42,375 nucleotides of DNA from Calothrix sp. MO_167.B12 (GCA_030066045.1 JASJCJ010000048.1:1-42375), one strand, 5' to 3'. Positions 7,016 to 16,065 are shown, numbered from the stretch's first letter. The notes: generated from the sequence alone by a model not told the origin. A program made the numbers and translations.

Positions 7016-8133
7016 TTTTCATGGCGACGTAAGTAAGCGTGAGCTACCCGTGTTTGAGAGTTTTCATTACCAGATTGACACTCTCGCCGCGAACCGCAAA
7101 GCGGTGTAGCGGGAGATTCTTGCTTCTTGGAAACACGCTTTTTGGCACAAGTACCAACGAGTCTTACTGTTTCTCCACAAGCTTGAAATTCGGTATGCCC
7201 TACCGTATTTGTTGACATTATTCTTATCCCTTCTGCTCTCAAGTTCCGTGAGGCATTTTTGTCTCTGTCATGGACTGTTTGGCAATGGGGACAAATCCAC
7301 TCACGGATACTTAAATTCAGTAAATCATTCTTTTGACCGCAGCATGAACAAAGCTTTGAACTAGGAAAGAATCTGTCAACTTGAACAAATTTACCTCCCT
7401 CTCTTTTTAGTTTGTAGCTGATGAAGTTAAGCAGCATACCAAAACCAGCATCATGTATTGACTTGGCTAATTTGCTACGTGCTAATCCTTTAACACAAAG
7501 GTTCTCAGCTACTATGACTTGGTTATCATCACACAACTTTCGTGAGAGTTTATGGAGAAAATCTTGCCGAGTGTTTGATATTTTTTCGTGAACTTTAGCG
7601 ACTACTTTAACTGCTTTGCGCCTATTATTAGACCCCTTAACTTTACGAGATAAAGCTTTCTGCCTAATTCGCAGTCGCTTAGCATATTTTCTAGTAGGCT
7701 TGATTGGGTCAACTTTGTAACAGGTTTCACCATCAAATACAGTCACTAAACTGTTTAGCCCAAGGTCAATTCCTGATATCTTACCTTGTTTGTTGGCTGT
7801 TAAATCTTTTGTCTCAAATAAGATTGCAGCAAAATATTTATCTGTACTCGTTTTAGAAACAGTTACAGATTTAATCTTGCCATTAACATTCTTTGAAAGG
7901 CTAGCTTTAACAATGCCAAGTTTAGGTAGTTTTAAGCCACTATTCTTAGTTGAACAACTTTCAGGGAATCGGATTGATTGCTTGGAATGTTTGCTCTTGA
8001 ACTTTGGGAATCCAGTGCGTTTTGCAAAAAAGTTTTTAAACGCAGATTCTAAATTCTTGAGTGATTGCTGTAGAACGGCAGCAGTTGGTTCTTGTAGCCA
8101 TTCATATTTTCTGTCGTTAATGCATTGCCATGA
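7012..8133 (-). pseudogene. tnpB: 5'-truncated tnpB, IS605-group RNA-guided nuclease
   Basis: An uninterrupted minus-strand frame runs from a stop at 8134-8136 to the stop at 7012-7014. It has no ATG, GTG or TTG before GTG 7746, which is already inside the RuvC domain. It begins at the equivalent of about residue 50-60 (WLQEPTAAVLQQSLKNLESA), so the N-terminal helix-turn-helix-like region is lost. All three RuvC positions remain: Asp in GIDLGL, Glu in VIVAENL and Asp in HDRDKNASRNL. The zinc ribbon CSCCGQ…CPHC also remains. The last 20 or so residues appear to be read-through past the element's right end near 7075. A defective element is likely, although the right end and guide-RNA region look intact. 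Confidence 0.85.
7075..7125 (-). ncRNA. IS605-type right end / reRNA hairpin
   Basis: On the minus strand AATCTCCCGC, a GC-rich hairpin with a CCGC/GCGG core, and GGCGAGAGTGTCAA follow one another. The same order (AATCTCC, stem, GGAGAGCGTCAA) is seen at 9757-9787, and a variant (GAAGCCC, stem, GGGAGTATGTCAC) at about 27862-27905. In IS605 elements such a 3' end forms the scaffold of the TnpB guide RNA, with the guide taken from the flank beyond TCAA. This is inferred by motif and position. Confidence 0.5.
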
Positions 8134-8239
8134 TTAATAACAAAAAGTCAGGACTTACGCAATTGTCACAATCGGTGATTGGTGCGTGAGGTTACAAGCC
8201 TGATTCCTAGGTTCAGATATGATCGCAGCGTCACGCACC

Positions 8240-8369
8240 CTACAGAAAAAATATGCCAGTTGGGTAGTCCTAAAAGTATTGAACCAACTACCAATGCTAC
8301 TTTTAGTGCAGTGGGTACGAGTTTTGGATCTACTAAACTGGCAGCAAGTTCTGGCAAAAATTTATTCAT
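8240..8369 (-). pseudogene. Possible nrtS-like fragment
   Basis: The minus-strand frame from ATG 8369 reads FLPELAASLVDPKLV followed by PTALKVALVVGSILL. This resembles the first membrane segment of the small NrtS nitrate/nitrite transporter family. After about 43 residues the sequence turns into a repeat found in spacers (GGGTGCGTGACGC), and the conserved INHG-like and second-membrane segments are absent. The assignment rests on a short hydrophobic stretch and memory of the family, so it is tentative. Confidence 0.35.
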
Positions 8370-8455
8370 ATTAATCGTATTCTCAGGAATTTTTAATCTA
8401 ATTTCAATTTAATAGAAATTAGAAACTAATACCTATAATTTGAGGTATTGATAAT

Positions 8456-9481
8456 ATGAATAATAAGTTAACAAAAATATTACTCGGTAGCCTTCTAACC
8501 CTCGGTATTATTTTCACTGGACTCGTTGCACAGGCTGGAGGGTGGGATAATTTTAAACTCCGCTACTTCTTTCTGACTAAATACCTCAACGATCAAAGTA
8601 AAGAACTTGCCGATATTCGCACCCAGCAAAATATTGACCCTGGGAAAAATGCACGCATTGACTTAACTCAACTCCTTGATGGTGGTCCGGGTAAGGATGG
8701 AATTCCCAGTATAGATCGCCCGAAATTTGATACAGCTAAAACTACACCTTTTAACAAGAATGAATTGGTCATGGGTGTAGTGATGAATGGAGAAGCAAAA
8801 GCCTATCCCTTGGGCATCATGAATTGGCATGAGATGGTCAATGATACCGTCGGTGGTATTAACCTTGCTGTTTCCTATTGTCCCTTATGTGACACTATGG
8901 TTGCCTTTCAACGGGGAAGCACAACCTATGGAGTATCGGGTAAGCTGTATCAAAGTTGTCTGGTAATGTATAATCGCACTGATAACACTCTTTACGCTCA
9001 ACCCTGGGCACTTGGGATTATTGGTCCTGGGGTTAACAGCTCTCTGGCAAAAGTGCCGGTAGTTAAAACTACTCTTGGTGCTTGGTTAGGCAAGTATCCC
9101 AATAGCAAAATTCTCTCAACTGATACTGGTCATAACCGCAACTATCAAAAGTATCCTTACGGTACTTACTACACTGACAAACAGATTGTTTTCCCCGTTC
9201 GCAATCAAAAAGCATTGCAACTGCACCCCAAGGCAATTGTTAGTTATGTATGGGAGGCAAATAATCAAAACCCTAAAAATCGCTTCTCTGGTGCCAGTAC
9301 ACAGTTTACTCATGTGGAAATGGCAAAAATTGGCACTAAGGTTGTAAAATTAGGCGATCGCAAAATTCGCGCACGTTGGGATAATCAACTAAAAACTGTG
9401 ATTGTGGAAGAGCTTGACGGGAAAACCTTGCCTAGTTCCACCGCTTTTGCTTTTGTCTATCCAGCATTTTTCCCACAGTAG
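8456..9481 (+). CDS. DUF3179 domain-containing exported protein
   Basis: The 341-residue protein has an N-terminal signal peptide or anchor (KILLGSLLTLGIIFTGLVAQA). It carries the DUF3179 core: AYPLGIMNWHEMVNDTVGG, then VSYCPLCDTMVAF with its CxxC, and YGVSGKLYQSCLVMYNR with a further cysteine. The CxxC could be redox-active or metal-binding, but the family function is unknown. The ATG at 8456 is preceded by GAGGTATTGATAAT, a possible ribosome-binding site. It is a single-gene unit. A HIP1 site lies near the 3' end. Confidence 0.85.
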   Translation: MNNKLTKILLGSLLTLGIIFTGLVAQAGGWDNFKLRYFFLTKYLNDQSKELADIRTQQNIDPGKNARIDLTQLLDGGPGKDGIPSIDRPKFDTAKTTPFNKNELVMGVVMNGEAKAYPLGIMNWHEMVNDTVGGINLAVSYCPLCDTMVAFQRGSTTYGVSGKLYQSCLVMYNRTDNTLYAQPWALGIIGPGVNSSLAKVPVVKTTLGAWLGKYPNSKILSTDTGHNRNYQKYPYGTYYTDKQIVFPVRNQKALQLHPKAIVSYVWEANNQNPKNRFSGASTQFTHVEMAKIGTKVVKLGDRKIRARWDNQLKTVIVEELDGKTLPSSTAFAFVYPAFFPQ

Positions 9482-9499
9482 TAAAAATTATCAGGTAAG

Positions 9500-9787
9500 A
9501 TGAGAAGCCCAAAACTCTATCTATGCGCGAGTAGAGATGTAGGGCAAACGGTTGTTTTAACAACCGTCAAAATGGTAAGATATGTGTGTCAGTATAAGAC
9601 GTTAAAACCTACCGGGGGACTCTCGGAAAGTAGACGCCCAACACCTGAATTGACAGGGTTTTGCGGAAATATCACTCCGCCCCTTGAGGCAAACGGGGTG
9701 AGCCTGGGAACTTGTGAAAACAATCTGGACAACATCCCGCAAGGGATACGTTGTGAATCTCCTTACTAGAAGTAAGGAGAGCGTCAA
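9500..9787 (+). ncRNA. Orphan IS605-type right end / reRNA-like remnant
   Basis: No TnpB protein is encoded here, but the stretch ends AATCTCCTTACT-AGA-AGTAAGGAGAG then CGTCAA. It has a 9-bp perfect stem (9759-9767 with 9771-9779) and the same closing motif as the tnpB element at 7075-7125. The upstream part looks structured (for example CCGCCCC with GGGGTGAG). It is either the 3' end of a decayed tnpB element or a stand-alone guide-like RNA; sequence alone cannot decide. A 90-codon frame (9500-9769) overlaps but lacks TnpB motifs. Confidence 0.4.
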
Positions 9788-9789
9788 TC

Positions 9790-10008
9790 CAATCATCCCC
9801 AGCTTTTAGCCTAGTGGTTTATCCCATTAGTTATGAGGGATAAAACAATTGTAGTGGGAGCGTCTCGCTCCCTGCTGTAATCAGGAAGCAGGCAAGACTT
9901 CGGCGTGAGCTCAGTCGAACGCTGCCCGCACTACAATAAACTATCAAAATTAATGCAATAGACCACTAGTAAAGGGTCATACCCAATATTCGCCAGCAGC
10001 ATCCTTAT
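9790..10008. mobile_element. Miniature element E interrupted by MITE A copy B
   Basis: The outer parts, ATCCCCAGCTTTTAGC (9795-9810) and GGGTCATACC…TTCGCCAGCAGCATCCTT (9975-10008), also occur joined at about 24025-24083. Here they are separated by MITE A copy B. This is a nested insertion. Confidence 0.55.
9811..9969. mobile_element. MITE family A, copy B (inverted, +25-bp tip)
   Basis: The element is bounded by CTAGTGG…CCACTAG with about 22-bp imperfect terminal inverted repeats. It contains the same two hairpins as copy A, in reverse orientation. The GCGGGCA…TGCCCGC hairpin carries an extra 25-bp palindromic insert centred on GAGCTC. Confidence 0.65.
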
Positions 10009-10310
10009 AAAGGGGAGAGATAAAGGAGAGGGTATAATTTGTCATAATATTTTCATGGGTTAGCTCAAATTGCTAGTGTGGAGATGTAATTGGGAGAAGG
10101 CTGTAGATGAGTCAGTTTGATTAGTTCTCGATCTATCTTAGGGATTTCCAAGTTTTAAAATATCCCCACATAAAGGGCGCACGCAATGCGCCCCTACATA
10201 TGTATCAATATTTCTGTGAATTGGTATAACCCCTATTTTGGCTTATAGTTTGGGCAAATGTGCTACCCTGATAGGGTTGATTAAATCTCGCACATCCAGG
10301 GATTCGGGTG

Positions 10311-10355
10311 TTTCCTACTTTTGGAGATCCACCTGGATGGAGGTTAAACCCGAAT
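10311..10355 (+). promoter_or_regulatory. Structured rpsB leader
   Basis: ATTCGGGT (10312-10319) pairs with ACCCGAAT (10348-10355). Inside, ATCCA (10327-10331) pairs with TGGAT (10334-10338). The structure ends 17 bp before the rpsB start, next to AGGAG. Ribosomal-protein genes are often autoregulated through such leaders; S2 binding is inference. Confidence 0.45.
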
Positions 10356-10372
10356 AGGAGTTAAAACGAAAT

Positions 10373-11167
10373 ATGCCAGTAGTATCATTGGCTCAAATGA
10401 TGGAGTCAGGGGTTCACTTTGGGCATCAGACCCGCCGCTGGAATCCAAAGATGTCCCAGTATATTTATACTGCCCGCAATGGGGTACATATCATTGACTT
10501 GGTGCAAACTGCTCAGTTGATGGAAGAAGCCTATGCTTATATGCGATCGCAAGCTGAACAAGGCAAGAAATTCCTGTTTGTAGGCACTAAGAGACAAGCA
10601 GCAGGTATCATTGCCCAGGAAGCAGCCCGTTGTGGTTCCCATTATATTAACCAGCGTTGGTTGGGTGGAATGCTCACCAACTGGTCAACAATTAAAACTC
10701 GGGTAGACCGTTTAAAGGATTTGGAACGCCGGGAAGAAAGTGGCGCCCTAGATTTACTACCCAAAAAAGAAGCCTCCATGTTACGCCGGGAGTTAGCAAA
10801 ACTACGGAAGTACTTGGGTGGAATTAAAACTATGCGGAAAATCCCCGATGTTGTAATTATTGTGGATCAACGCCGGGAATATAATGCTGTACAAGAGTGC
10901 CAGAAATTAAAACTCCCCATCGTATCTATGTTGGATACTAACTGTGACCCCAGTGTGGTGGATATTCCCATCCCTGCCAATGATGATGCGATTCGCTCAA
11001 TTAAGTTAATTGTTGGTAAACTGGCTGATGCGATTTATGAAGGTCGTCACGGTCAATTAGTGGAAGAGGAAGAATTCGATTACGAAGGCGCAGAGGAAGA
11101 CTTCGATTACGAAGAAGAAGAGGAGATCGCTGCTGAGAACGGTGGTGATGACGAAGAAGGGGAATAA
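10373..11167 (+). CDS. rpsB: 30S ribosomal protein S2
   Basis: The 264-residue protein is a standard S2, a late-assembling small-subunit protein needed to bring S1 to the ribosome. Diagnostic stretches are [19 protein letters not shown] at the N-terminus, [16 protein letters not shown] in the middle and [13 protein letters not shown] towards the end. The C-terminal tail is very acidic (FDYEEEEE), as in other cyanobacteria. The ATG is preceded by an AGGAG and a folded leader. tsf follows on the same strand, which is the classic bacterial rpsB-tsf order. Confidence 0.98.
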   Translation: MPVVSLAQMMESGVHFGHQTRRWNPKMSQYIYTARNGVHIIDLVQTAQLMEEAYAYMRSQAEQGKKFLFVGTKRQAAGIIAQEAARCGSHYINQRWLGGMLTNWSTIKTRVDRLKDLERREESGALDLLPKKEASMLRRELAKLRKYLGGIKTMRKIPDVVIIVDQRREYNAVQECQKLKLPIVSMLDTNCDPSVVDIPIPANDDAIRSIKLIVGKLADAIYEGRHGQLVEEEEFDYEGAEEDFDYEEEEEIAAENGGDDEEGE

Positions 11168-11282
11168 CTGAAATGGCAGATGGAAATTTTCCATTTCCAA
11201 CTTCACATTCTTTTCCTATTTGTTAATCAGCCCCAATTTACATCAAGCCCCTTGGGTTGTTTTTTATACATTACTCAAGGAC

Positions 11283-11319
11283 GTAGTAACCAGAAAATCC
11301 AAAATTTTCTGGTTACTAC
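11283..11319 (+). promoter_or_regulatory. 16-bp perfect stem-loop in the rpsB-tsf spacer
   Basis: GTAGTAACCAGAAAAT (11283-11298) and ATTTTCTGGTTACTAC (11304-11319) pair perfectly around a CCAAA loop. No T-run follows, so it is not a simple terminator. It may adjust the rpsB/tsf expression ratio by RNA processing or attenuation. Confidence 0.5.
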
Positions 11320-11435
11320 TGGAGGGCTTTCAAACTTCTCACTATTCTTTGTAAGATAGAAATACTCACAAGTGGGCAGGTTTTCCCTGCTGAAATGAAC
11401 TTCTAAATTGTCATTGAACTAAAAATTGAGGCAAC

Positions 11436-12095
11436 ATGGCGGAAATATCTGCAAAACTCGTCCAAGAGCTACGCAAAAAAACTGGTGCCGGCATGATGGA
11501 TTGCAAAAAGGCACTGAAAGAAAATGATGGTGATATAGCGAAAGCCGAAGATTGGCTACGCAAGAAAGGTATTGCCAAAGCTGGGAAAAAAGCAGATCGA
11601 GTGGCGGCGGAAGGACTAGTTGGCAGCTATATCCATACTGGTGGTAGAGTTGGCGTACTAGTAGAAGTAAACTGTGAAACTGACTTTGTTGGTCGTCGTG
11701 AAGAGTTTCAAACTCTGGTGCGGAATATCGCCATGCAAATCGCAGCTTGTCCCAATGTGGAGTACGTTAAAGTCGATGACATCCCAACTGAAATTGTCGA
11801 AAAGGAAAAGTCAATTGAAATGGGACGGGATGATTTGGCTAAGAAACCAGACAATGTGAAGGAAAAAATCGTTCAAGGACGGATTGATAAGCGTCTCAAA
11901 GAGTTATCTTTGGTGGATCAGCCTTATATCCGCGATCAAAGTATCACTATTGAAGAATTAGTCAAGCAAGCGATTGCTCAATTAGGGGAAAATATCCAAA
12001 TCCGCCGCTTTGTCCGCTTTATCCTCGGTGAAGGGATTGAAAAAGATGAAGTCAGCTTTGCCGATGAGGTTGCAGCACAAACGGGTGGTAATTAA
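11436..12095 (+). CDS. tsf: Elongation factor Ts
   Basis: EF-Ts catalyses GDP release from EF-Tu during translation. The 219-residue protein is the short form typical of cyanobacteria and plastids. It has the N-terminal UBA-like segment ([40 protein letters not shown]) and the core with [14 protein letters not shown]. The TDFVGR region contacts EF-Tu. The ATG at 11436 follows AAAATTGAGGCAAC. A hairpin terminator lies about 240 bp downstream. Confidence 0.97.
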   Translation: MAEISAKLVQELRKKTGAGMMDCKKALKENDGDIAKAEDWLRKKGIAKAGKKADRVAAEGLVGSYIHTGGRVGVLVEVNCETDFVGRREEFQTLVRNIAMQIAACPNVEYVKVDDIPTEIVEKEKSIEMGRDDLAKKPDNVKEKIVQGRIDKRLKELSLVDQPYIRDQSITIEELVKQAIAQLGENIQIRRFVRFILGEGIEKDEVSFADEVAAQTGGN

Positions 12096-12176
12096 TCTAG
12101 TTTTGAGCTGAAAATTATGAGTTACTCCCCAAGTGAATTGATTTTTACTAAGTAACTGGGTCAAATTAAATATAAA

Positions 12177-12268
12177 ACTCACCCCGCCTGACGGCACCCC
12201 TCTGTGACTCTAACGAGAAGCCGGTGCGCGTCTAAATAAAGAGAGGGGCTAGTGGTGAGGTAAGCGTC
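12177..12268. repeat. CCCCTCT/AGAGGGG hairpin repeat with inserted cassette
   Basis: The outer parts (ACTCACCCC, CCCCTCT, AAATAAAGAGAGGGG, GGTGAGGTAAGCG) match the repeat at 5470-5522. Here the stem has gained extra sequences (GCCTGACGGCA and a roughly 30-bp block with GCCGGTGCGCG). It is non-coding. Confidence 0.5.
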
Positions 12269-12332
12269 TTACATTTAATTATGCCTACCTACTTACTGGT
12301 AGCTCCTAATTTGAAATTCATAACTATTTCTC

Positions 12333-12367
12333 AAACAGGTCAAGCCAGAAATAGCTGACCTGTTTTT
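12333..12367 (+). terminator. Intrinsic terminator of the rpsB-tsf region
   Basis: AAACAGGTC (12333-12341) pairs with GACCTGTTT (12357-12365), followed by TT. A shorter inner AGC/GCT pairing is possible. It fits a rho-independent terminator for tsf. Confidence 0.7.
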
Positions 12368-12424
12368 CATTATAGATACGTACATTTGTATTATTATTGG
12401 GCTTAGATGGGCAAGAGTTAGCGT

Positions 12425-13393
12425 ATGGCGAGAGCAATCGAGCATATAGAAAAGGATCTAGCAGCTTTATCAGAGACGATCGCAGCGATCGCTAAGGAGT
12501 TACAAGCTGCCTATAATTCATATTTACACAGTTTGGCGCCAGTGATGCGGCAGCAGTTGATGTTGGCAAGTTATCACCTGTGTACCCAAGGATATCCGAG
12601 TAAGTTTCTCCAATTATCCCTCAGTCAGCGGCAACAATTACAGCAAGGGATTCGCAAAGCCAGTCAAAAGGCAGCAGAAAAGTTGATATCCCTCACCGAT
12701 GTTGAACAAATGCAACTAGATGATTCTGAGCAAAGGGATATACTACTCAAGTATTTGCAGCAATTAGAAATACGATCCAATCAACAGGAGGAGGAAACGG
12801 AAAAGGAGATAATAGAAGAGGAGGAGGAACTAGAGTCAGAGGTTCCCAAGGCTGAATCACTAGACCAGGAACAAGGGATGAATTATCAAAAAATTCCTTT
12901 GCCTTTAAACTTGTTATCTTTGAAAACCTATTCTCCTGATACTTCTAACCCTGTAGAATTACTGAAATGGCAGCAACAAACAGAGGCGAGAATTTTAGCC
13001 AACCTGAAATACATTTCTAGTGAAGTCAATAATTTGTTGAAAAATGCCGATATTCTGCCCAGTAAACTACCACAACCTATTTTAGAAGCTGCTGCGATCG
13101 CATCGGAAACTTCTGGGGAAATGATGCCGGGACCACCTAATATATTAAATTTGGTCATTGAAGTGGAAAATGAGGAGGAGTCGGAGGAGTCGGGTCTGAC
13201 TCAAATTATGGCAGTTAATTTAAGATTAGGAGAGATTGAGTTTGCTGACTCCAAACTTTCATCCCTACGCAAGCAAATTCGCCAAATTATGGGTCGATTG
13301 AACAAGTTGGGGCGAGAATATCAACACAAGCAGCGAGAGCTTTCTATTGCAGAAGCTGAAGCTGCATGGCGGGCAAGTTGGTATGAAGAATAA
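12425..13393 (+). CDS. Hypothetical coiled-coil protein between tsf and recG
   Basis: The 322-residue protein is predicted to be largely alpha-helical. It starts with a heptad-like segment (IEKDLAALSETIAAIAKELQ), has a highly acidic stretch at about residues 118-145 (EEETEKEIIEEEEELE), and ends with another helical region (KLSSLRKQIRQIMGRLNKLG). No enzymatic motif or signal peptide is visible. Proteins of this kind sit next to recG in other cyanobacteria as far as I recall, but their function is not known to me. HIP1 sites are present. The ATG follows GAGTTAGCGT. Confidence 0.75.
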   Translation: MARAIEHIEKDLAALSETIAAIAKELQAAYNSYLHSLAPVMRQQLMLASYHLCTQGYPSKFLQLSLSQRQQLQQGIRKASQKAAEKLISLTDVEQMQLDDSEQRDILLKYLQQLEIRSNQQEEETEKEIIEEEEELESEVPKAESLDQEQGMNYQKIPLPLNLLSLKTYSPDTSNPVELLKWQQQTEARILANLKYISSEVNNLLKNADILPSKLPQPILEAAAIASETSGEMMPGPPNILNLVIEVENEEESEESGLTQIMAVNLRLGEIEFADSKLSSLRKQIRQIMGRLNKLGREYQHKQRELSIAEAEAAWRASWYEE

Positions 13394-13494
13394 TTCGTAA
13401 TTCGTAATTCGTAATACTGCCCTCCGGGTAACAAGGAAGCTACGTCATGAATTATCAATGGGGAAACTGATAACTGATAACTGATAACTGAAAA
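13393..13494. repeat. Heptanucleotide STRRs upstream of recG
   Basis: ATTCGTA is repeated three times around 13393-13415 and AACTGAT is repeated three to four times around 13466-13491. The 7-bp period is typical of short tandemly repeated repetitive sequences in heterocystous cyanobacteria. They end just before the recG start. Confidence 0.75.
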
Positions 13495-13499
13495 GACCA

Positions 13500-16028
13500 A
13501 TGATAAATGACACACCAGATTGGTCACGATTACAAAAGGCCTTGGCAATAGAAGCAGAACAGGGTTTTACTGATTTGATGGGTAGGCAATACCGTTTTAG
13601 TGAATTTCTTACCCTCAGTTTCGGTAAATTCCCCCGGGCATTGCCCAGGAATGAGCGTCTGCGCTGGCAAGAATTAGCAGCTCAATTTGCTAACTATCCC
13701 CAGTTGGAACTTGAAGATAGGCAACATTTAATTGCCCAAACTCGCAGATATCTTTACCAACTACAATCCCAGTTAGGAAGTGAAGGAGTGAAGGAGGGAA
13801 GGAGTGAGGGAGGTATGAGAGAATACTCTGCACCTCATTCCCAATACCCAAGCCTCAATCCAAAATCGAAAATCCAAAATCCCACGACTCCCATTGTGGG
13901 GGAGGTAAGTCGCAGGTTGGCTCCCAGATTAGAGCAGAAACTCAGTGATTTAGCTGAAATTGGACCGAGAAAGGCGGATAAGTTGGCGCGTCTGGGTTTA
14001 TATACGGTGCGGGATTTATTATTTTATTACCCCCGGGACCATATTGACTATGCCCGTCAAGCAAAAATCCGGGATTTAGAAGCTGGTGAGACGGTGACAA
14101 TTGTTGCCAAGGTAAAGCGGTGTAATTGTTATGTCAGTCCTCGCAATAAAAAGTTGATGATTTTTGAGATATGGGTGCGGGATAATACAGGGGAATTGAA
14201 AATTAGTCGCTTTTTTGCTGGGGCGCGTTTTACTAGTAGGGGTTGGCAAGAAAGTTTAAAACGCCGCTATCCTGCTGGTAGCATGGTGGCTGCCTGTGGG
14301 TTGGTAAAGCAAAATAAATATGGGAAATTGACTTTAGATGACCCAGAATTGGAAGTATTAGCCGATCCTGGGGATAGCATTGATTCTTTAATCATTGGGC
14401 GGGTAGTACCAATTTATGCTCTCACAGAGGGCATTGTGGCGAATATGGTACGACAGGCAGTAATTGCAGCCTTACCAGCCGCTACCCATCTTCAAGATCC
14501 CCTTCCCGGTGGTTTAAGGCAGAAGTATGGGTTAATGGTGTTGAAAGATGCGATCGCAAATATCCATTTTCCCCCAGATAGTGATACCCTACAACAAGCT
14601 CGGCGGCGACTGGTATTTGATGAGTTCTTCTATCTGCAAGTTGGTTTGCTACAACGCCAGCAGCAAGCAAAGCAAGTTCAAACTACTGCTATCCTCGCTC
14701 CCCGTGGCCAACTGATAGAATCATTCCATCAGATTTTACCTTTTCAACTTACTAATGCCCAACAAAGGGTGGTTAATGATATTCTCAATGATTTACAGCA
14801 ACCTACACCCATGAACCGCCTAGTACAGGGGGATGTGGGTTCGGGGAAAACTGTGGTGGCGGTAATTGCTATTTTAGCCGCTCTCCAATCTGGATATCAG
14901 GCTGCATTGATGGCTCCCACGGAGGTATTAGCGGAACAGCATTACCGCAAGTTGGTAAGTTGGTTTAACCTGTTGCATTTACCCGTAGAATTACTGACAG
15001 GTTCCACGAGAACGGCAAAAAGAAGACAAATTCATTCCCAGTTAGCCACAGGTGAATTACCCTTGTTAGTGGGAACCCATGCCTTAATTCAAGACCCCGT
15101 GAACTTCCAGCAATTGGGTTTAGTAGTCATTGACGAGCAACACCGCTTTGGGGTAGAACAACGGGCAAAATTACAACAAAAAGGTGAACAGCCCCATGTC
15201 TTAACCATGACTGCTACCCCCATCCCCCGCACCCTGGCATTAACAATTCACGGGGATTTAGATGTGAGTCAGATTGACGAATTACCACCGGGAAGACAGG
15301 CAATTCAAACCACCGTTTTATCAGGAAAGCAACGCACCCATGCCTACGACTTGATGCGGCGGGAAATTGCCCAAGGACGACAGATATATATAGTGTTGCC
15401 CTTGGTGGAAGAATCGGAAAAATTAGACCTGCGATCGGCTGTGGAGGAGCATCAAAAGTTACAGGATAGTATATTTCCTGAATTTCAGGTGGGATTATTG
15501 CATGGGCGCATGACTTCGCTGGAAAAGGACGAAGCTATTAGTAGATTCCGGGACAATCACACTCAGATTTTGGTCTCAACTACGGTGGTAGAGGTGGGTG
15601 TAGATGTACCTAATGCTACGGTGATGTTAATAGAAAATGCGGAAAGATTTGGTCTATCCCAACTACACCAATTGCGGGGACGGGTAGGACGGGGAGCAGC
15701 CCAGTCTTACTGTTTGTTGATGAGTAGTTCTAAAAGTGCCGATGCTCAACAAAGGTTGAAAGTGTTGGAACAATCCCAAGATGGCTTTTTTATCTCTGAG
15801 ATGGATATGCGTTTTCGCGGGCCAGGGCAGGTACTGGGAACTAGGCAATCGGGAGTGCCTGATTTTACTTTGGCAAGTTTGGTGGAAGACGAAGAAATTT
15901 TAATTCTGGCGCGACAAGCAGCGGAGAAAGTTATAGAAATGGATGCCACTTTGGGGCGTTGGCATTTGATGAAAGAGGAGTTGAAGTATCGGTATGAGCG
16001 GTTAATGGGTGGAGCAATTATGACGTAA
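13500..16028 (+). CDS. recG: ATP-dependent DNA helicase RecG
   Basis: RecG remodels stalled replication forks and Holliday junctions. The 842-residue protein is longer than E. coli RecG (693) because of an N-terminal extension typical of cyanobacteria. The wedge/OB domain starts near GPRKADKLARLGLYTVRDLL. Helicase motifs are complete: GDVGSGKTVVA (I), DEQHRFG (II), TATPIPRTLAL (III) and QLRGRVGRG (VI). Residues about 98-130 are a low-complexity insert (VKEGRSEGG…NPKSKIQNPT) whose DNA looks like a spacer repeat read in frame. ATG 13500 has little ribosome-binding-site context. Confidence 0.95.
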   Translation: MINDTPDWSRLQKALAIEAEQGFTDLMGRQYRFSEFLTLSFGKFPRALPRNERLRWQELAAQFANYPQLELEDRQHLIAQTRRYLYQLQSQLGSEGVKEGRSEGGMREYSAPHSQYPSLNPKSKIQNPTTPIVGEVSRRLAPRLEQKLSDLAEIGPRKADKLARLGLYTVRDLLFYYPRDHIDYARQAKIRDLEAGETVTIVAKVKRCNCYVSPRNKKLMIFEIWVRDNTGELKISRFFAGARFTSRGWQESLKRRYPAGSMVAACGLVKQNKYGKLTLDDPELEVLADPGDSIDSLIIGRVVPIYALTEGIVANMVRQAVIAALPAATHLQDPLPGGLRQKYGLMVLKDAIANIHFPPDSDTLQQARRRLVFDEFFYLQVGLLQRQQQAKQVQTTAILAPRGQLIESFHQILPFQLTNAQQRVVNDILNDLQQPTPMNRLVQGDVGSGKTVVAVIAILAALQSGYQAALMAPTEVLAEQHYRKLVSWFNLLHLPVELLTGSTRTAKRRQIHSQLATGELPLLVGTHALIQDPVNFQQLGLVVIDEQHRFGVEQRAKLQQKGEQPHVLTMTATPIPRTLALTIHGDLDVSQIDELPPGRQAIQTTVLSGKQRTHAYDLMRREIAQGRQIYIVLPLVEESEKLDLRSAVEEHQKLQDSIFPEFQVGLLHGRMTSLEKDEAISRFRDNHTQILVSTTVVEVGVDVPNATVMLIENAERFGLSQLHQLRGRVGRGAAQSYCLLMSSSKSADAQQRLKVLEQSQDGFFISEMDMRFRGPGQVLGTRQSGVPDFTLASLVEDEEILILARQAAEKVIEMDATLGRWHLMKEELKYRYERLMGGAIMT

Positions 16029-16065
16029 AATGTCTAAGTTCCTTCGTAGCAACTCAGACTAAAAG

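Noticed and set aside
9500-9769. 90-codon protein on the plus strand
   Set aside because: It lacks TnpB motifs and overlaps a structured IS605-type right end, so RNA or remnant is more likely.
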